A stretch of 64,000 bases of DNA from Abscondita cerata (Eukaryota; Arthropoda; Insecta; Coleoptera; Lampyridae): positions 107,501 through 171,500 of the forward strand of contig JALBCR010002481.1 in assembly GCA_030710515.1 (NCBI GenBank), in the 5' to 3' direction. How positions within the stretch are numbered: the stretch's first letter is position 1; the number at the start of each line of letters is the position of its first letter. Position numbers and translations under genes: made by a program. Of the stretch, positions 47,111 through 57,839 are shown one piece after another. The notes beneath the pieces were generated by a model. The model was given only the letters and a program-made list of their open reading frames with translations, had not been told where the DNA came from and did no database searches.

Positions 47111-49305
47111 AGTAATTTCTTCAACAAATTTCAAAACCTAAGCAATCAGGGTTTTTAAGTGCGTTTAATGCATGTAAAAATTAGGTAAAGACTTGGGATC
47201 ATAAAAAGTTTTCTATTGTCCGAGTATTAAATTTATCAACTGTAATTCAAGCTAAAAACCTAAAATGAGTCATACTTCCTATCCTACCACAGCTTCATGG
47301 GAGGAAGCGACTTCATATCCATATACCTACGCTACAATACAGATTTAATGTTACTAAAAAATTATCATAAAACAAACTTAAGATAGATAATAGACGAAAA
47401 AGATAAACTCTTACTTCATGTAATGGTCATATAAATAGAATGACGAACTGGATGCAGAACGCTGACAAAACAACATATGTTTAGAAAATTAATTTATACA
47501 TGTTCATAGAATAAAATAGTTACTTATGATCTAATTATTATAATTTTCTTAAAATCTCTGTCTGCCTGTCTGTCTGTTTGTTTATCATCTCCTCCAAAGT
47601 GTTTCAAAAAAACTGAATACACCATTCGATAGAGGATTTTAAGGCGATCTGAATACAAGGGTTTTTGAAACTTAATCACTTGGGAGGCTGGCCACACCCA
47701 CTCTCTCCAAACTTCAAAACTAATTTTGTTTTTATTACCAAATATGTTTGTCTTGACAAGACAAACATCTTTTTTAATATACATCATTTTGACCGTAAGG
47801 TCAAAAGATATAGGTCAAAATTCATGCATCCGTAGGACGTGGTGCTTAAAGACTAGTACAAATATATGTAGTAAGAATTTTAAACACAAGTTGCAAAGTT
47901 TAAAACACAAGTCGCAGGCGAGTGTTTTAATCGCAAAGATCCTTTAAAACGTATAGTGGTCCGTATATTAGCTTAAAACATAGTTTTTAGTCAGTTTGGT
48001 ATTAAGTAATAAACAATAATTTCTAGAAAAATTTAGATATGCGTATAACCATTTTGATTCATATTATAATAGCAGTATCAATCTACCCTTAATAAAAATC
48101 AGAGTGTTTTAACAAAATTTCAGAATTTGTAATATTTTGTTTAACTTACTATTTACGAAACCCTCTTTTTTTATTTTCCGTATTAGCAGATAATATATCT
48201 AAGCAAGCAAACATTGTTATTTTTAATTTAAATGTGCTAAACTTTTGTTTAAATCATTTTTGATAAAAAAAAGTAATTACAAAGATCTAATAGGTAATTT
48301 CAGGATTTTATTCAACAATAACACGAACAATACTAATATAAAAAGGTTACTGAACGAAAGTTGTTGCAAATAATATATTCTGCAATACGTATTTGAACTA
48401 TTTTGCTCTTGTTTCTGCAAAATTAATACTCTCCAACTACAACCTTTAGAAAGATTGTAATAAACTATAAAAAACTAGATTTTTTTCAAATACTACCAGA
48501 TATGTGAGAAAAATTAAAGAAATAATATACTTTTAAATATTCTTTTTAAACGACTTTTTTTTCTTATAAAAATAATAGTAAATTTAATTAATTAATTTTT
48601 TAATCATAATAACAATTTCGAAGATACGGAGGTTTTTTTGATTTTATCCATTGAATTAAATTCGGAACAAAAGTTATTGCAAATTATATTTACTATAAAG
48701 TATCGGAGGCAATCACTTTTAAAATTGTTTAAAAATATAGTCAATCGGAGACGTTGTTTATTCATGTTTATTCATAACAACATTCATCCAAGCATATAAC
48801 AAACAAAAACTCATACAGTTACTCTATTTACCGTTAATTTTATTAATACAACATTTTAAAATTAATTAGTAATTAGTATTTAATGTTAGATAAATACAAC
48901 TATTACACAGTGTAGTATCGTAAACAGTGATATCTTGTTGTTTCTCAGGACTACATTATTGTCGGTCAATGTGTAAATTTTGTACAAATTCAACAGTGTA
49001 TTTTAGTTTATGAAGTGTTTAATTTGAAAAATATTATTTAAACAGCGTGACCTTATTGCATTAAAACAAAGTTTATATTGCTATAACAACTGGCTTTTCT
49101 TAAACTACATTAATCTAATACGTATTTCTTTCCTTTCTAAATAATTAAAAAGTAGGTAGATAGTATTTGTAACTAAGTAATGTTGCTTAAATAACTAAAT
49201 AAAGTTATAGTATTTTTCAAATTACATTTATTTTTACGTTTAGTCATGCTAAGTAAATGAGTATTAAAACAGCACGAAACAAAAAAGAAATACGAAAAAT
49301 ATGTA
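47111..49305. other. Unassigned AT-rich DNA with a simple-sequence patch
   Basis: Contains a TGCCTGTCTGTCTGTTTG tract at 47562-47582 followed by sequence typical of eroded interspersed repeats (to about 47720). There is a small perfect hairpin TTTTGACC/GGTCAAAA at 47786-47807. No gene recognised. Confidence 0.4.
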
Positions 49306-50430
49306 CACTCATGAAATTTAAAACTTGGACACCGCAATTTCTGTAAACAAAAGTTAACGACTTAACGTTACGTTAGTAGATTCCATTTACTATTTACACA
49401 TATTTTCTTGGAACATTCGATAATTAACTATCGGGATATGATGACCCTATACTTCGCAGGTTGTGCGCAACTGGATACAAGCAAATAACTTGGAGCTGTT
49501 ACCCTGGCCAGCAAAAGCCCAGATTTTAACATTATCGAAAATGTTTGGGCTCGAATACTTGCTGTTATCCGAAGACAACAAGGGCCAAATTTTATACCAG
49601 TAAACCGTAATGCACTAATTGCAGCCATTGATACCGCATGGGAAACGATTAATATTAATTATATTGATACCTTGATAGCGTCAATGAGCAGACGCCTCCA
49701 AGAATGTATCAATAATAATGGAGGTCACACCCATTATTGATTTCTTATATTTATTTATATAGTAATACCTTTATTAAAAAAAACGTTTTCATTTAATTTT
49801 AAACTATAACTTGGTATCTTAATTATAATTATGTAATAAATTCTTGTCAAAAACTAAATATATACGTTGACAATAAGAATTGCCTTAGTTTTTATTTTCA
49901 CTTTTATATTAACTACAGAAAAAATGAAACGTCATAAAATATACATTTTGTAAGGACTAAATATTATGAATAGAGAGTTTAATGATTTTTTTTAATAACT
50001 TACAATAATTAGTAGGTTAGATTTATTTAAAAATAAGTAATAATCAGTCAACCCAAATAACCATGTTTAGTTTTTGATTTAATTTAAAAGTTATTGCTTG
50101 TAGACGTTTTTTAAATCAAAATTATTTCTAATTTTATTTTGTAAACATTTCCTAAACAAAATTTTGATTCGATAATTAATCGAGCTATGGTGTTTAATTA
50201 GCGATACCTTCAAATATATTCTTTAAAGAAAAAATTAAGTAAGCAACGTAAATTACCTATTTTCTAAAACGTGCTTAGTGTAATGATTCATTCTACAGTC
50301 CTTCTATAAGATAACCCCTGCTGAGACTACCTGCTGTTAGAATTGTAAATGATACCCTTAAGCCCGCTTCACAATGTGCAAACTTTTGTTTACAGAAATT
50401 GTGGTGTCCAAGTTTTAAATTTCATGAGTG
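49306..50430 (+). mobile_element. Tc1-type element, internally deleted
   Basis: Ends CACTCATGAAATTTAAAACT (left) and the same sequence inverted at 50430, each flanked by TA (49304-49305, 50431-50432). The TIR is about 55 bp and includes TTGGACACC and TTTCTGTAAACAAAAGTT. Only the last third of the transposase remains, starting about 70 bp inside the left TIR, so the 5' part of the gene has been deleted. Confidence 0.93.
49430..49740 (+). pseudogene. Tc1 transposase C-terminal third
   Basis: Reads VRNWIQ-like start, ANNLELLPWPAKSPDFNIIE with NVWARIL (the final Glu of the DDE/DD34E triad lies in IIENVW), QQGPNFIPVNRNALIAAI, SMSRRLQECINNNGGHTHY and a stop at 49737. The first two catalytic Asp and the DNA-binding domains are missing. 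One frame change around 49670. Confidence 0.9.
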
Positions 50431-50432
50431 TA

Positions 50433-52434
50433 CAGTGACAATTTTCGAACAGTGAGTTTATTGGCATACAAATTGTAATAAAAATGAAGTGAATCAAAAA
50501 ATTCCTATGTAGATAAAACTTAAATCGCTGCAGTTTGTAAGTCATGAACGATGTTCTCCGGATGTTTAATAACCTCCGGTTATGTTTACTTTATGTTGAT
50601 ATTAAAACACTGTTCTAGTATGTTTCCTTCATTCCACTTGCATAGTTTTAGTAGTTTACCCAACTGCTTTCACGAGACCACATTTTTTTATATAGATACA
50701 TTTGAACAATTAATGCTGATATCTGTTTCAAATTGTCTTTTCTAACTTTTGTGTTATTTATGTCTCAAATTTTAAAAATTCTTAATCCTTTCAAACAAAT
50801 CAAATTTCTTAAATTGCAAGAAAATTACAAATTCTTCAATTTAATTTCGATGTTTATGCTACGACATAATTGTTTATTTACTCAAAAATCAAAATTTTTT
50901 GGTAGAATCATATTTTCCCTTCCGCAATAGAGTTAAAGTCAATGGTGTTTATCAGTTTATGTCGTTGCAAGCATTGATGAATGTTGACAAGAATTTTGAG
51001 GCTATTATTAAATGAACGTTAATGTTATTGGTTATTTTCATCAAGATGATTTAATTTTGTTATGTTTTTTAATTTCCGTTCAATTTGTAAAGAGCTGTTT
51101 TGTAAAATTTGGATAAAACAAATGCAGGCACATGTTCGGTAATAAAAAAACAGTAAACAGGCTTTGGGATGAGACGTAGTATTATTCAAAAACAATAAGG
51201 CTTTTCTATTTTTTTTTATTTTCTCATCAAATTTTTTTAGCCAGTCATAATCTCTACCGTCATCCAAGCTTTTTTATTAGATACCCATTCTAAGGGCAAT
51301 TTGTTAATATGAAAACCTTTAAAAATTTTGGGTGTTTACTTTTTCCAATGATTAACGGATTTTTTTATCACCTTCCATATTTGAACAAAATAAAATTGTC
51401 AATTTTTGTTTTGCAGCTTTTTTACCACTTCATTTATCGTTTTTAGAGAGAACGTTTTGTTTGGCATGGCAAGGTAAAAGAGTCTGGTCTTGTCAGCATT
51501 GTACACATTTTTGGGTGAATACTCCTTCAATATTACTGACGGTTTTGCTTTCCAAGCTTCAACAGTGTCCAGGTTATTATGAGTTAACTCCCCGCAAATT
51601 ATTTTAAAGGTTGTTATGTCTTTAACAAAATTTCTCAAGCCACCCATTTGAAGTTATATAATTCGTCATTTTTAAATTTTCCGCAACTTCCAATGCTTTC
51701 TCTTTTATTAAAGGTTCTGATATAAGGATATTTTTATTCCTAGCTTTACAAAAGCAATTGTAAACTACTCGGTCAATTTCTAAACCTTCAGTTCTAGGAA
51801 ATTTTCTTTTCTGCTCTGTATTGAAACCTTCTTCAAATAGCTTTTTAAATCACATTGGTTTTTTAAAATATCGTTAACTTGTGTTCTTCTAACACTAAAT
51901 TTTTTAGCCAACTTTCTAGCACTGGTATTAAACTTTTTACTTTCCACAGTTATATCAGTTTTCTCTTTAAGAGACAAACGTTTTTTTTAGTAATTTTTTT
52001 GTACATTGTAACAGCACTGTTGAACATACTAACTCAAACTATGTACGCAAAATACGATTTTTGGGGTGCGCTTAATGAACCTTTTAATTTCTCTGTAATG
52101 ACTCTCTATTGTAAATCAAACAAATTCTTGAAATCCATTCTTAAATACCGGTAATTACTTAAGCCTCCCACAATGAAACAATTATATATTATTCCCAACT
52201 TGAACGCTAAGCTGTTGTCTACTAATGATCTTCCTTAAAAATGGTCGGAAATGGGAGGTTAAATTACATGTATTTTTTTAATAAAGCTTACAAATAAGTG
52301 GCCGTGGCCGTTATCGAGAGGTGGTCGCTATTAGGAGGATCATTTATATGGATATTTCCGTATAATTAGTTTTTAACTTGGAAAACTTGGCCTGTTTTAG
52401 ATGTTAAGAGGTGGCCGAAAATAGAGATTTTACT
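50433..52434 (-). mobile_element. Tigger/pogo element, ~2 kb
   Basis: The right end, inverted, reads CAGTAAAATCTCTATTTTCG followed by GCCACCTCTT, a classic pogo/Tigger terminus next to TA (52435-52436). A second GGTGGTCGC-like copy lies internally at 52310-52340. The left end is probably CAGTGACAATTTTCGAACAG at 50433, directly after the TA that also bounds the Tc1 element. The transposase is on the minus strand. The left boundary is tentative. Confidence 0.65.
51025..52005 (-). pseudogene. Tigger/pogo transposase (CENP-B-like)
   Basis: N-terminal psq-type helix-turn-helix: SLKEKTDITVESKKF, ARKLAKKFSVRRTQVNDILK (52000-51860). CENP-B-type second domain in a shifted frame: RVVYNCFCKARNKNILISE, IKEKALEVAENLK, SNGWLEKF (51780-51640). 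DDE core: NVYNADKTRLFYLAMPNKT (first Asp; 51520-51460) and, further on, DYDWLKKFDEKIKKNRKALL with FLNNTTSHPK (51255-51170), where the second Asp of FLDNA is Asn. Several frameshifts and a probable internal deletion. Nuclear DNA-cutting enzyme in the intact family. Confidence 0.85.
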
Positions 52435-52989
52435 GTAATTGAAGTGCGGTTGCATCGCTGTGCCAATATGAATTTGCATGAGGTGTAATAAAAACTCAGA
52501 ACATTTTTTTTGTAAAGTTTCATTTAAACAAATCAAGATAGTACTGTTACGTATTCACTATAGTAAACCTCGCCTGGAACAACTCTTACCCCTTTAAGAA
52601 TTTTACAACTTTTATGGAAACTAAATGTACATCGAACAACTCTATTGGTTGTTTATCGGACAATGCATACATTAGCGGTCAATCCTTCTATTATACTTAA
52701 GTGCATACAACAAAGGTAACTTCTAAAAATAAACCGCTTTACATCCTAAAATAAGACATATTTGTACCTTAGTAAAAGAAATACAAAGCAAATAATTTCA
52801 ACACAATACTGATGCATAAAGCTTCTAAACTAGAAAGGATATCTATAACAACAATATAATAAGTTACTTTTCTATTTAATGGTTTAGAAAACAAGAAATT
52901 TCCTTGTCTTTTATTGGTTTAAAATCCCTGATAAGTTTTTTTAGTACATTGTAAGTATTTAGTAATTGCTAATATTTTCTGTAAGAAAG
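52435..52989. other. Unassigned DNA upstream of the MULE gene
   Basis: No coding region seen. It may be the 5' non-coding part of the Mutator-like element, but I could not identify its TIR. Confidence 0.35.
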
Positions 52990-53654
52990 ATGGCTCTGAA
53001 CTTTGTTGATAGTGAGAAAAGCAAGAAAATGTTAAATGTTGGTGGTTACCTATTTGTCAAAAACAAACAAGTCAACAATAAATGTTACTGAAAGTGTGAG
53101 AAACTTTATACAGCTAAATGCAAAGGTCGTGTTATATCAATTGGTGAGGAATCTGTTAAACAAACAGTACATAGCCACGCTGGGTATGCATCTCGCATAG
53201 AGAGTATTAAAGTGTTAAATAAAATTAGAGATGGTGCTGCAAATACACGGGATGCACCGTATTAAATTGTTTTAAGTGTTTCTGTTGGGATTCGTTCAGC
53301 TATAGCAGCTCAACCTTTATCGATACATACCATAAAGAAAACAATACGAAATGTCCGAACTAAGCATTACCTCGGACCAGCAGTACCACTACACCGACGA
53401 GACATTGTTTTTGAAGAAATATACACGCTAACAAAGAATGGTGAACAGTTTTATTATTTGATTCTGGCCCAGAAGAAGATAGCTCTTGCTTGTTTTTAGC
53501 ACTAGAAGAAACATGCAACTTTTAGTACGTTCCAGGCATTGGTATGCCCATGGAACTGTTCCATCACTTTTTCATCAACTATATACCCTACACGGTCTAC
53601 AAGATAATAAGACATTGCCGTTGGTATATGCATTATTACCATATAAAACGTAAC

Positions 53655-55105
53655 ATACATTATACAAACAAGAAACGCCAAAAACTGCACCAAAAACTTT
53701 ACTCGGACACGTGTTTCAATATCTAAGCTATTATCATCATAAAACCAATAGGAAGCTTTACATATACAGGGTCGTTAATGGTTGATGGTAGGTTAGACGT
53801 TTATGGAAAACGGGGCATAGGAGTAATCTAAAAATTTGGCTATTGTCATAAATAAGCAGGATCTATCTTTCTAAAATATTTTTATTTCAGCGGTGTTGCC
53901 GCTTCTACTTAAAAGTGGTAACAACTTGTTAATTTTAAATGCTAAGCCAAGTTGTTACTACTAGAGATTACTGTTTTATAATCAAATTTTGAAAATATTT
54001 TTTGAAGACCTTTTGTGTATGTGGGATAATTTGGTAATTTGAAATATTTCTTATCTATTTTGCTATTACTAGTTCCTAACGTTGTAATGTTTTTAATGTT
54101 TAACTTATGTTTATGTTTTTCTAATTATGTTTGTGACAATTGATTCTTGAAAACCATTGTATGATGCAATCTGCTTAATATTTCGCAGTTCTTTATCAAA
54201 GTTTTGTTTTGACAATGGGAAATGTAATAATCTGTAAATCAAAAGTTGAAAGATGCAAGTTTATGTTGCATACTATGATTGGAATCATTTGTTATAAACC
54301 TCATAGTGTTAGTGTCTTTACGATAAATATCTATATCTAGTTTGTTGTAATTTGTTGTCACTAATGTGTCTAAGAAAGGTAACTTAAGGTTTGCTTCTGT
54401 TTCATAGGTAAACTTGATCGTCTCAAATTTTAAATTTAAAATTTCTACAAATTGCTGAGGGCTGTAAACTTTAGTGTCGATGACTGCAAAAAACATCATC
54501 TACATATCTACACCAAATTCTAAAAAGTATTCTAAATTATTTTTTAAATCAGTTTCATATTTACCTATGAACAGGTTACCCATTGTTGTACCATGATTTT
54601 GTTGATAAATATTATTGTTAATTTGAAAGTAGGTTTGACTCATACATAATCTTGCTAATTTAATGAAATTATCTACTTCTGAATTGTCTAAATGGTTTGG
54701 TGTAACATATCTTACAAATGATCTAAAGTGACATCTATCAGAACAAGAAACAATGAACAGACATCGAGATGAAACTAAAACATCGTTCTCAGTCAGCTCA
54801 ATGTTTTTAATTTTTTCATTAAAATTGTATGAATTTTGAACACTCAAATGTGATTGTTGATATTCAAAACTGTTGAATTTATTTGACAACCATTTAGATA
54901 TTAGATAAGTAGGAGTATTAATACCTGAAACAATGGAACGCATTGCTTTACCGGGTTTATGTATCTTAGGTAAACAATACATTCTAGGAAGAACCGGGTT
55001 AGATACCGTTAGTCTAAACCTAAGTTGTTTTGGTATAATATTTTCACATTCTGATAAGTCTCTACGGGTTTGGTGCAGTTTTTGGTGTTTTTTGTTTGTT
55101 GAATA
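53655..55105 (-). mobile_element. Penelope-like element inside the MULE gene
   Basis: The interruption of the MULE frame runs from about 53655 to 55105. The minus strand encodes a Penelope reverse transcriptase. A 31-bp stretch at 53664-53694 (ACAAACAAGAAACGCCAAAA...) is the inverse of 55070-55100, which encodes the RT N-terminal region, so the distal end carries a short inverted copy of the 5' region, as seen in many Penelope insertions. A TACAGGGTCG motif at 53766 may be a separate truncated MITE end. Confidence 0.75.
54239..55090 (-). pseudogene. Penelope reverse transcriptase fragment
   Basis: Minus-strand text: KKHQKLHQTRRDLSECENII, then RMYCLPKIHKPGKAMRSIVS and TYLISKWLSNKFNS (the PLE LPKIHK signature), LARLCMSQTYFQINNNIYQQ and NHGTTMGN (the FGT.MG motif), an RYVDDVF active site readable near 54515, then AVIDTKVYSPQQFVEILN, KLPFLDTLVT and IYRKDTNTMRFI. 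One frameshift lies at the YVDD site and another around 54770. The C-terminal GIY-YIG endonuclease is not seen, so the copy is truncated. Confidence 0.88.
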
Positions 55106-56395
55106 GACTCTGCAATTTAGTGTTCCATTCGGGTTACATTCTGCTATCCCATATACCTATAAATCAAGTGGTCGAACCTTCGAATATCTATGTGACAACA
55201 ACGTTTTCCCTCAGGAAACTCAACCAATACTCGATTATTTTGAAGACAAATGGATCGGCCGACCACATCGACGACAACGACGACCACAGAGGTTTTTTAT
55301 GTTGATATAGAACTGTTATGATGCTGCACTTCAACAATTGTCAAATACGAATAATTCTGTAGAAGGTTGGCACCGGGCGTTTCAACAGCAAGTTTTTGGA
55401 GATCGCCCAAGTATATGGAGAATTATAAGTGCCATAAAAAGAGAACAAAGTATTAATGAACATCCTATTGAGCAGTATATTAGTGGACAAATACCTACTC
55501 AAAAGCGCAAAAAATACAGGGATTGTGGTGCAAGAACTACACGTTTAGTATTGAATACATGTTTCATACTAACCTAAAGAATACAAAATACCCCATTATA
55601 ATTATTTTAATAGTAAAAAACATTATTTTCCGTTACATTTATTACTAGTAGATAAACTATTTATATAAATATATACAGGGTGTCCCACCGGGAACGCCAT
55701 CGATAGATTATAGAAAAACTATACATGGAAAAAATTTGAAAATTTGGTAATATACTAACATCGACGGGGGCAGTTCCGCTAAAATATTTTCAAAATGGTG
55801 GCACTTTCGGTTATACCGGAAGTAGGTGTCAACTTGCTTATTTTAAATGGAACACCATATATATATTTCTATTTTGATTTTGCACAAAAATTCATTTTGT
55901 GTATAATGTCCTATACTTAAGTCTAACTGTTTTGGACTTATTTTAAATTTTATGTCAAAAATGACGTTTTCAGACCTAAACAAAATTATAAAATTTTTCT
56001 ATACTAATGGTTTTATTATTTAATTGGAATAGGTTTCCTTGTAGCAAGGGACCTATTTTAGTGGGCTATGTCGATATTTTGATAATAAATTAATACAGGG
56101 CGATAAAAAAAGGATTAATATTAAATTCAAAAACACGTCAAAAGGCATTTTTTAAAATGCAAGCACCATGTTTTTATAATTTTATTTTATTTAGCATCAA
56201 ACATAAGGTTGACTTTGTACAAGGTTGTCTATTCAAAAATTTATGGTTTTCGAAATATTGGCAATTTAACTTTTTTGTTGCACAAAGGCTATTGTATTTC
56301 TTTTAATATGAATGGTTATTCCTAGTTAGCCATGATAGCGTTCGAAAATAATCATCTGTCAAGGATATGTCAAACTGTTAAAAATTTTATTAATC

Positions 56396-56475
56396 ATGCC
56401 GGGACGCTTAAATTATACAAACGAAGATTACTTAAATTTATTTATTATTTATGGACAATGTGATAAAGTTATATT
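56396..56475 (+). pseudogene. Start of a DUF4817-type transposase gene (26 codons)
   Basis: ATG at 56396 gives MPGRLNYTNEDYLNLFIIYG and QCDKV before the inserted hairpin repeat. The pattern Y-T/S-N-x-x-Y-x-x-(L)-F-x-(I/V)-Y-G-x-C-D matches the N-terminus of the DD41D transposase at 22195 (YSNAEYADILFVYGYCD). The rest of the gene has been lost. This short leftover identifies the family of the fold-back element. Confidence 0.7.
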
Positions 56476-56481
56476 AAGAAC

Positions 56482-56715
56482 ATGTGTTACAGTTAACTGT
56501 ACCGACTGTGAGTGTTAAAGTGCATATCGTTATCAAAGCGATAACTTTAGATCTTTTAAGTGTTCCTTCGTTGCGTGTGTACTACTGTACAAGTAATTAC
56601 TTGGCTTTATCGAAACACGTGTGTTTCAAGCATTTAGAGTTATCGCTTTGATAACGATATGCACTTTAACACTCACAGTCGGTACAGTTAACTGTTGGCA
56701 TTTCTTAGTTTGATA
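56482..56715. repeat. Hairpin repeat family, copy 1 (innermost layer)
   Basis: Left arm CAGTTAACTGTACCGACTGT with GAGTGTTAAAGTGCATATCG is the inverse of the right arm ending ACAGTTAACTG at 56695. Each arm contains its own small palindrome GTTATC-AAAGC-GATAAC. The loop holds GTTGCGTGTGTACTACTGTA and GGCTTTATCG. The same family occurs twice in diverged form at 62454-63105. Non-coding. Confidence 0.9.
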
Positions 56716-57421
56716 CACACAGTTTGACATATCCTTGACAGATAATTGTTTTCTAACGCCATCATGGCCAACTAGAAATAACCATTCATATTAAAAAAAT
56801 ACAATAGCATTTGTGCAACAAAAAAAATGTTAAATTGCCAATATTTCGAAAACCATGAAATTTTTGAATAGACAACCTTGTACAAAGTCAACCTTATTTT
56901 TGATGCTAAATAAGATAAAATTATAAAAACATGGTGCTTGCATTTAAAAAAATGACTTTTGACGTGTTTTTTGAATTTAATTTAATCCTTTTTTTGATCG
57001 CCCTGTATTAATTTATTATCAAAATATCGACATAGCCTACTAAAATAGGCCTCCTGCTACAAGGAAACCTATTCAATTAAATAATAAAGGCATTAGTATA
57101 GGAAAATTTTATAATTTTGTTTAGGCCTGAAACGTTATTTTGAAATAAAATTTAAAATAAGTCCAAAAAAATTAGACTTAGGTATAAGGCATTATACACA
57201 AAATGTGTCTACAATTTTGTGCAAAATCCAAAAATAGAATAATATATAGAGTGTTCTATTTAAAATAAGCAACTTGACACCTACTTCCGGTAGTATCACC
57301 ATCTTAAAAATATTTTAACGGAACTGCCCCCGTCGATGTTAGTATACTACCAAATTTTTAAATTTTTCCCATGTACAGTTTTCCTATAATCTATCGATGG
57401 CGTTTCCGGTGGGCCACCCTG

Positions 57422-57839
57422 TGTATATACATACATTTTGCATACTGTAGAGCAATAACAATTTCTATTTAAGCATTAAAAGATAGTTACAGAGTCGTTG
57501 TGCAAGTTGGTTCCATCATTTAAAAATTATATATTATGTAAAGATTATAAACACAATTGCCAACTTTATAACAAAAAAACATAATAAATGTACCATAGAA
57601 AGTAAGCAAGATAAGTTCTTCAAAAATAATTAAACACACAACATTTTGTTAATAACAATAAAAGTTTATACATTGCCGCTACTGTTATTAATAAAACCGA
57701 CTATCATTAATAACTCTAGAATTATTAAATGACCATAACATTTACATTAAAGTAAATAATGATTTGACCACTAACATTCAATCTCAAAATAACAAAATAA
57801 CAAATGGTTTTAGAATACGGACACATAGATACAATTACA
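57422..57839. other. AT-rich non-coding stretch
   Basis: No recognised feature; the end part may already be 5' sequence of the following Penelope element. Confidence 0.4.

Larger units (their letters stand above)
52990..55577 (+). pseudogene. Mutator-like (MULE) transposase with FLYWCH domain, split
   Basis: Start ATG 52990. Residues 1-60 form a FLYWCH-type zinc-binding domain (NVGGYLFVKNKQVNNKCY, CKGRVIS, TVHSHAG). MULE core sequence follows to about 53640: RSRHWYAHGTVPSLFHQLYT (the first catalytic Asp of WYADGTF is His) and LQDNKTLPLVYALLPYKT. After a 1.45-kb insertion the C-terminus resumes near 55110: PQETQPILDYFEDKWIGRPH, NTNNSVEGWHRAFQQQ, PSIWRIISAIKREQS and RKKYRD. Stops and shifts are present. 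In the family this protein excises Mutator elements; here it is dead both from the insertion and from the lost Asp. Confidence 0.85.
56096..57005. mobile_element. Inner fold-back element, CAGGGCGAT ends, DD41D-related
   Basis: Ends CAGGGCGATAAAAAAAGGAT and its inverse, with TA on both sides (56094-56095; 57006-57007), inserted at the exact centre of the outer palindrome. Arms run about 275 bp (56096-56370 and 56720-57005). The asymmetric middle carries the beginning of a DUF4817-type transposase gene (56396-56475) and, beyond it, an inserted hairpin repeat. Interpreted as a deletion derivative of a DD41D transposon. Confidence 0.9.
55676..57421. mobile_element. Large nested fold-back element, 1.75 kb, outer layer
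   Basis: Ends CAGGGTGTCCCACCGGGAAC and, inverted, CAGGGTGGCCCACCGGAAAC. Arms of about 420 bp (55676-56093; 57008-57421) are inverted copies with high identity, including CGACGGGGGCAGTTCCG. Without the inner element the arms meet in a perfect 28-bp palindrome centred on TA. Left flank is TA. Non-coding. Confidence 0.92.

Noticed and set aside
47562..47582. CTGT-rich tract as a regulatory microsatellite
   Set aside because: Short and imperfect; similar text occurs at the edges of interspersed repeats such as the one at 37370.
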